Shown here: positions 6,350 to 9,262 of the stretch, one piece after another | Position numbering within the stretch: position 1 is the stretch's first letter | Layout of the letters: the number at the start of each line of letters is the position of its first letter | Assembly (NCBI GenBank): GCA_002687025.1 | Contig: NYZG01000432.1 | Location: forward strand, 1 to 9,262 | DNA from: Candidatus Poribacteria bacterium | GTDB lineage: Bacteria > Poribacteria > WGA-4E > GCA-2687025 | Reading direction: 5' to 3' | DNA: 9,262 bases | Made by a program: the position numbers and the translations under genes | Notes under the pieces: model-generated | Databases searched by the model: none | Told to the model about the DNA's origin: nothing | Seen by the model: only the letters and a program-made list of their open reading frames with translations

Positions 6350-7807
6350 ATGGCGACGGAATACTCGAACCTGATCGGCGGGGAGTGGGTTCCCGCGGCG
6401 AGCGGCAAGACGTTCGAGAACATCAACCCCGCTGACACATCGGAGGTCGTGGGCGTACATCCCGAGTCGGGCCGAGCGGACGTTGTCGCCGCCATCGACG
6501 CGGCCGAGGCCGCATTCGCCGAGTGGCGCGAGATGGGCGGCCCCGCGCGCGGGAAGATCCTCTTCAAGGCCGCGCAGATCCTCGAAGCGCGCGCCGCGGG
6601 TGTCGGCCGCGACCTGACGCGAGAGGAAGGCAAGACCGTCCCCGAAGGCACGGGTGAGACGCTGCGGACCGTCGAGCTGCTGGAGTACTACGGCGGCGAG
6701 GCGCGGCGCGTCACGGGCGAGACGTTCCCGTCGGGCCAGCCGAACACGTTCCTCTACACGGTGAAGGAGCCCCTCGGCGTCGTCGGTCTCATCACGCCGT
6801 GGAACTTCCCGATCGCCATCCCTGCGTGGAAGGCGCTGCCCGCCCTCGTGGCGGGGAATACCGTCGTCCTGAAACCCGCCTCGCTGGCGCCGATCTCTTC
6901 CTACCACTTCGTAAACGCGCTGGTGGAAGCCGGTCTCCCCGCGGGCGTGCTGAACATGGTCACGGGACCGGGGAGCGCTGTCGGCGCGGAAATCGCCACC
7001 AACCCGCGGATCAGAGCCGTTTCGTTCACGGGCAGCAACGCCACGGGCACGGGCCTCTATGACACGGTCACCGGCCGCAACGCGAAGTGCCAATGCGAGA
7101 TGGGCGGGAAGAACCCGGTCATCGTCCTCGCCGACGCGGACATCGACAACGCCGTAACGCAGGTCATCGCGGGAGCCATCCTGTCGACAGGCCAGAAGTG
7201 CACCGCGACAAGCCGCGTGCTCGTGGAGCGGGCGGTGGCGGACGAGTTCACCGACCTGCTCGTCGGGAAGGTGAAGGCGATGGAGGTCGGCGACGGCCAG
7301 CGCGAGGGCGTGCAGGTCGGGCCCGCCGTCGACCAGCAGCAGCTCGACAACATCCTGAGCTACATCGAGATCGGCAAGGCCGAAGGGGCCGAGGCGCTCG
7401 CCGGAGGGAGTCGCCTCACCGGCGGCGAATACGACAAGGGCTTCTACGTCGAGCCGACCGTCTTCGGCGGCATGACGAGGTCGATGCGCATCGCGCAGGA
7501 GGAGATATTCGGCCCGGTGGTCGGCGTGATCCCCGTCGCGTCGTTCGAAGAGGCGATGGACATCGCGAACGACGTGGAGTTCGGCCTCTCGGCGAGCATC
7601 ATCACCCGCGACCTGAATCGCACGTTCGAGTACATCAACGGTATACAGGCGGGACTTGTGCACGTGAACGCCCAGACCGCCGGCGCCGAAGTGCAGGTCC
7701 CCTTCGGAGGGTACAAGGGGTCCAGCACCGGCACGCGCGAGCAAGGGAATGTTGCCGTGGACTTCTTCACCCAGATCAAGACGGTCTACCTGCACTTCGA
7801 CGGCTGA
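6350..7807 (+). CDS. NAD(P)-dependent aldehyde dehydrogenase, probably 2-oxoglutarate-semialdehyde dehydrogenase-like
   Basis: A 485-residue, full-length member of the aldehyde dehydrogenase superfamily, oxidising an aldehyde to the acid. Visible active-site elements are Asn152 in TPWNFP (oxyanion hole), Lys175 in VLKPAS (cofactor binding), FTGS (226-229) at the dinucleotide fold, the general base Glu250 in EMGGKNP, the catalytic Cys284 in GQKCTATSRV, and EEIFGPV (384-390). The GQKCTATSRV and NLIGGEWV stretches recall 2,5-dioxopentanoate (alpha-ketoglutaric semialdehyde) dehydrogenases that end oxidative pentose, hexarate or hydroxyproline catabolism. That specificity is an inference; a succinate-semialdehyde or other substrate remains possible. 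AGGAG (6339-6343) lies 6 nt before the ATG. It sits between a glycoside hydrolase and gcvT, with 40 and 37 nt gaps and no clear terminator, so it is likely co-transcribed. The enzyme would act in the cytoplasm. Confidence 0.93.
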   Translation: MATEYSNLIGGEWVPAASGKTFENINPADTSEVVGVHPESGRADVVAAIDAAEAAFAEWREMGGPARGKILFKAAQILEARAAGVGRDLTREEGKTVPEGTGETLRTVELLEYYGGEARRVTGETFPSGQPNTFLYTVKEPLGVVGLITPWNFPIAIPAWKALPALVAGNTVVLKPASLAPISSYHFVNALVEAGLPAGVLNMVTGPGSAVGAEIATNPRIRAVSFTGSNATGTGLYDTVTGRNAKCQCEMGGKNPVIVLADADIDNAVTQVIAGAILSTGQKCTATSRVLVERAVADEFTDLLVGKVKAMEVGDGQREGVQVGPAVDQQQLDNILSYIEIGKAEGAEALAGGSRLTGGEYDKGFYVEPTVFGGMTRSMRIAQEEIFGPVVGVIPVASFEEAMDIANDVEFGLSASIITRDLNRTFEYINGIQAGLVHVNAQTAGAEVQVPFGGYKGSSTGTREQGNVAVDFFTQIKTVYLHFDG

Positions 7808-7844
7808 TGCGCCGCAACTCACCACGTGGACGGGGAGGACGCGC

Positions 7845-8966
7845 GTGGCGCACGATGTCGCCGACAGGGACCTGCTACGGACCCCGCTGACAGACGCGCA
7901 CGAGCGGCTAGGCGCGCGCATGGTCGGGTTCGGCGGCTGGCTGATGCCGGTGCAATACGCGGGCATCATCGCGGAGCACAACGCGGTGCGGTCCGCCGTC
8001 GGCGTGTTCGACCTGTCGCACATGGGTGAGGTCGAGGTGCGCGGCGCCGGCGCTCTCGCCACGCTCCAGCGGGTAATGACCAACGACGTGTCGCGCATCG
8101 GCGACGGCCGCGCGCTGTATTCGCCCATGTGCCTCCCGAGCGGCGGAATCGTGGACGATGTCATCGTGTACCGGCGAGCGGCAGATCGATACCTCGTCAT
8201 CCCCAACGCGGCGAACATATCCAAAGACGTCGAGTGGCTACGCGAGCACGCCACGGCCGGCGCCGTGGTGGAGGACGTTTCGCCGGACACGGCTCTCATC
8301 GCGGTCCAGGGGCCGTCGTCGCCCGCGGTACTGCGCTCGCCCGCGGCGTCCCGCATCCACGACATGGCGGCGTTCTCATTCCTCGAAGACGTCGACATCG
8401 GCGGCGTGCGCGCGATGGTGTCGCGCACCGGCTACACCGGGGAGACGGGGTTCGAGCTGTACTGCGCGGCAGGCGACGCGTCCCGGCTTTGGGACGTAGC
8501 GCTCTCGGCCGCTGAGGACGCTGGCGGCATGGCCGTCGGACTTGGCGCGCGCGACACGCTCCGGCTGGAGGCCAGGCTGAGCCTTTACGGCTCGGACATT
8601 GACGAGACGACCACGCCGTTGGAGGCGGGGCTCGCCTGGACCGTGGCGCTCGACAGGGGCGATTTCGTCGGCAGGTCGGCGCTCCTCAAGCAGCGCGACG
8701 AGGGTGTTCGCTGTCGGTTGGTCGGGTTGACGATGGACGGGCGCGGAATCGCCCGCGCTGGCTACGAGGTGTATCGTGGAGATGCGGAGATCGGCCGCGT
8801 TACGAGCGGGGCGCCATCTCCGTCGCTAGGCGTCAACATAGCCCTGGCGTATGTCGACATCGAGCACGCGAGGATCGGCCGGACGGTCGAGGTGCAGGTC
8901 AGGCGCAAACGCCATGCCGCGGCCGTCACCCGCACGCCGTTCTACCGCGCCCGCACGGCGCTCTAG
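7845..8966 (+). CDS. gcvT: Glycine cleavage system T protein (aminomethyltransferase)
   Basis: From GTG at 7845 the protein is 373 residues, matching GcvT (about 365). The frame stays open further upstream to an ATG at 7749, but that would overlap the aldehyde dehydrogenase; GGGGAGG (7832-7838) lies 6 nt before the GTG, and family homology begins right after it with LRTPLTDAHERLGARM. GcvT transfers the methylene group from aminomethylated H protein to tetrahydrofolate and releases ammonia. Seen in sequence: GGWLMPVQY (30-38), FDLSHMGEV (55-63), the catalytic Asp81 in MTNDVSRI, YSPMCLPSGGIVDD (92-105), SRTGYTGETGFELY (193-206), GLGARDTLRLEA (232-243), TPLEAGLAW (257-265) and a C-terminal beta-barrel domain. 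It resembles true GcvT, not the folate domain of dimethylglycine or sarcosine dehydrogenases, because no oxidoreductase domain is fused. gcvH and gcvP are not adjacent in this window, so the rest of the complex must be encoded elsewhere. Confidence 0.95.
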   Translation: MAHDVADRDLLRTPLTDAHERLGARMVGFGGWLMPVQYAGIIAEHNAVRSAVGVFDLSHMGEVEVRGAGALATLQRVMTNDVSRIGDGRALYSPMCLPSGGIVDDVIVYRRAADRYLVIPNAANISKDVEWLREHATAGAVVEDVSPDTALIAVQGPSSPAVLRSPAASRIHDMAAFSFLEDVDIGGVRAMVSRTGYTGETGFELYCAAGDASRLWDVALSAAEDAGGMAVGLGARDTLRLEARLSLYGSDIDETTTPLEAGLAWTVALDRGDFVGRSALLKQRDEGVRCRLVGLTMDGRGIARAGYEVYRGDAEIGRVTSGAPSPSLGVNIALAYVDIEHARIGRTVEVQVRRKRHAAAVTRTPFYRARTAL

Positions 8967-8999
8967 CGCCACTCCCGCCTGCACGCGAGGGGTAGCACG

Positions 9000-9262
9000 A
9001 TGCGTCGATTCACGAAGCGCTTCCTCCGCCGCGAGTTCCCGGTGATCCTCGCGGCCGTCGGGCTGTTGGCCGTCGGCGTCGGCGGGTACCACATGCTGGA
9101 AGGCATGTCGTTCCTCGACGCGCTGTACATGACGGTCATCACGATCAGCACCGTGGGGTACGAGGAGATCCACCCGCTCGGCGATGCCGGCCGAGCGTTC
9201 ACGATCTTCATCATTGTCGCAGGCGCGGGCGTGGTCGCGTATTCCCTTGGGGTTGCGAGTCA
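9000..9262 (+). CDS. Two-TM potassium channel, N-terminal part (MthK-like), 3'-truncated
   Basis: ATG at 9000, with GAGGGG (8987-8992) 7 nt upstream, opens a frame that runs off the window after 87 codons. After a basic start (MRRFTKRFLRR), a hydrophobic TM1 covers about 14-33, a pore helix about 38-50, the selectivity filter TVGYE 51-55, and TM2 about 66-86. The order TM1, pore loop, TM2 and the IHPLGDAGRAFTI stretch after the filter match bacterial and archaeal MthK-type channels, which usually carry a cytoplasmic RCK (TrkA-N/TrkA-C) gating module; that part lies beyond the window. The filter has Glu55 (GAG, 9162-9164) where canonical channels have the second glycine of GYG. The gene starts 33 nt after gcvT with no obvious terminator and may be co-transcribed, although a functional link to gcvT is not evident. 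Confidence 0.9.
   Translation, partial: MRRFTKRFLRREFPVILAAVGLLAVGVGGYHMLEGMSFLDALYMTVITISTVGYEEIHPLGDAGRAFTIFIIVAGAGVVAYSLGVAS

Noticed and set aside
7749..7844. An upstream ATG extension of gcvT
   Set aside because: It would overlap the last 59 bases of the aldehyde dehydrogenase gene, adds residues unlike GcvT, and lacks a ribosome binding site. The GTG at 7845 has GGGGAGG 6 nt upstream.
6203..8428. A 741-codon open frame on the minus strand
   Set aside because: It lies opposite the clearly homologous aldehyde dehydrogenase and gcvT genes. Long antisense frames are expected in GC-rich coding DNA, and its translation is low-complexity (R, A, D, H rich) with no recognisable motif.
8957..8970. 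Near-perfect palindrome GGCGCTCTAGCGCC over the gcvT stop codon
   Set aside because: With only two bases between the arms it can fold to at most about 5 bp, and no T-run follows. It is probably chance in GC-rich DNA and not a terminator.

Overview
This is a high-GC bacterial chromosome segment with ordinary intergenic spacing and good Shine-Dalgarno sites. I see no insertion sequence, phage gene, tRNA, rRNA or CRISPR array. The mix of an S1 sulfatase, a DUF5060-type glycoside hydrolase, a DUF1015 protein and a T-box-controlled pheS suggests an uncultivated polysaccharide-degrading lineage, such as those found in Armatimonadota, Latescibacterota or PVC-related groups. That assignment is a guess; the sequence does not fix the phylum.

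Layout. (1) 1-1014: 3' part of an S1-family sulfatase, cut by the window edge. (2) 1085-3071, plus strand: an extended -10 promoter, then rpmI (L35), rplT (L20), a complete phenylalanine-type T-box riboswitch with its own intrinsic terminator, and pheS. This is the core of the classic infC-rpmI-rplT-pheS-pheT translation cluster, but infC is not upstream and pheT is not downstream. (3) 3069-3092: a perfect hairpin whose two ends are the stop codons of the convergent pheS and DUF1015 genes. (4) 3090-4388, minus strand: a DUF1015 protein. (5) 4389-4629: a divergent intergenic region with a near-consensus sigma70-type promoter firing rightward. (6) 4630-9262, plus strand: a DUF5060/GH5-like glycoside hydrolase, an aldehyde dehydrogenase resembling 2-oxoglutarate-semialdehyde dehydrogenases, a glycine-cleavage T protein (gcvT, re-started at a GTG), and the start of a two-TM potassium channel. 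Gaps of 33-40 nt and no clear terminators between these four suggest one transcript.

How the parts work together. The left half makes two 50S ribosomal proteins and the catalytic subunit of phenylalanyl-tRNA synthetase. The T-box lets uncharged tRNA-Phe raise pheS expression without affecting the ribosomal genes. The right half combines sugar release, aldehyde oxidation and one-carbon metabolism, but no single pathway is proven by the content.

No wholly new system is evident. The points most worth a second look are the T-box placed inside a ribosomal-protein/synthetase operon, the broken synteny around it, the stop-codon-to-stop-codon hairpin, the TVGYE selectivity filter in the channel, and the ADGHHR motif of the DUF1015 protein.
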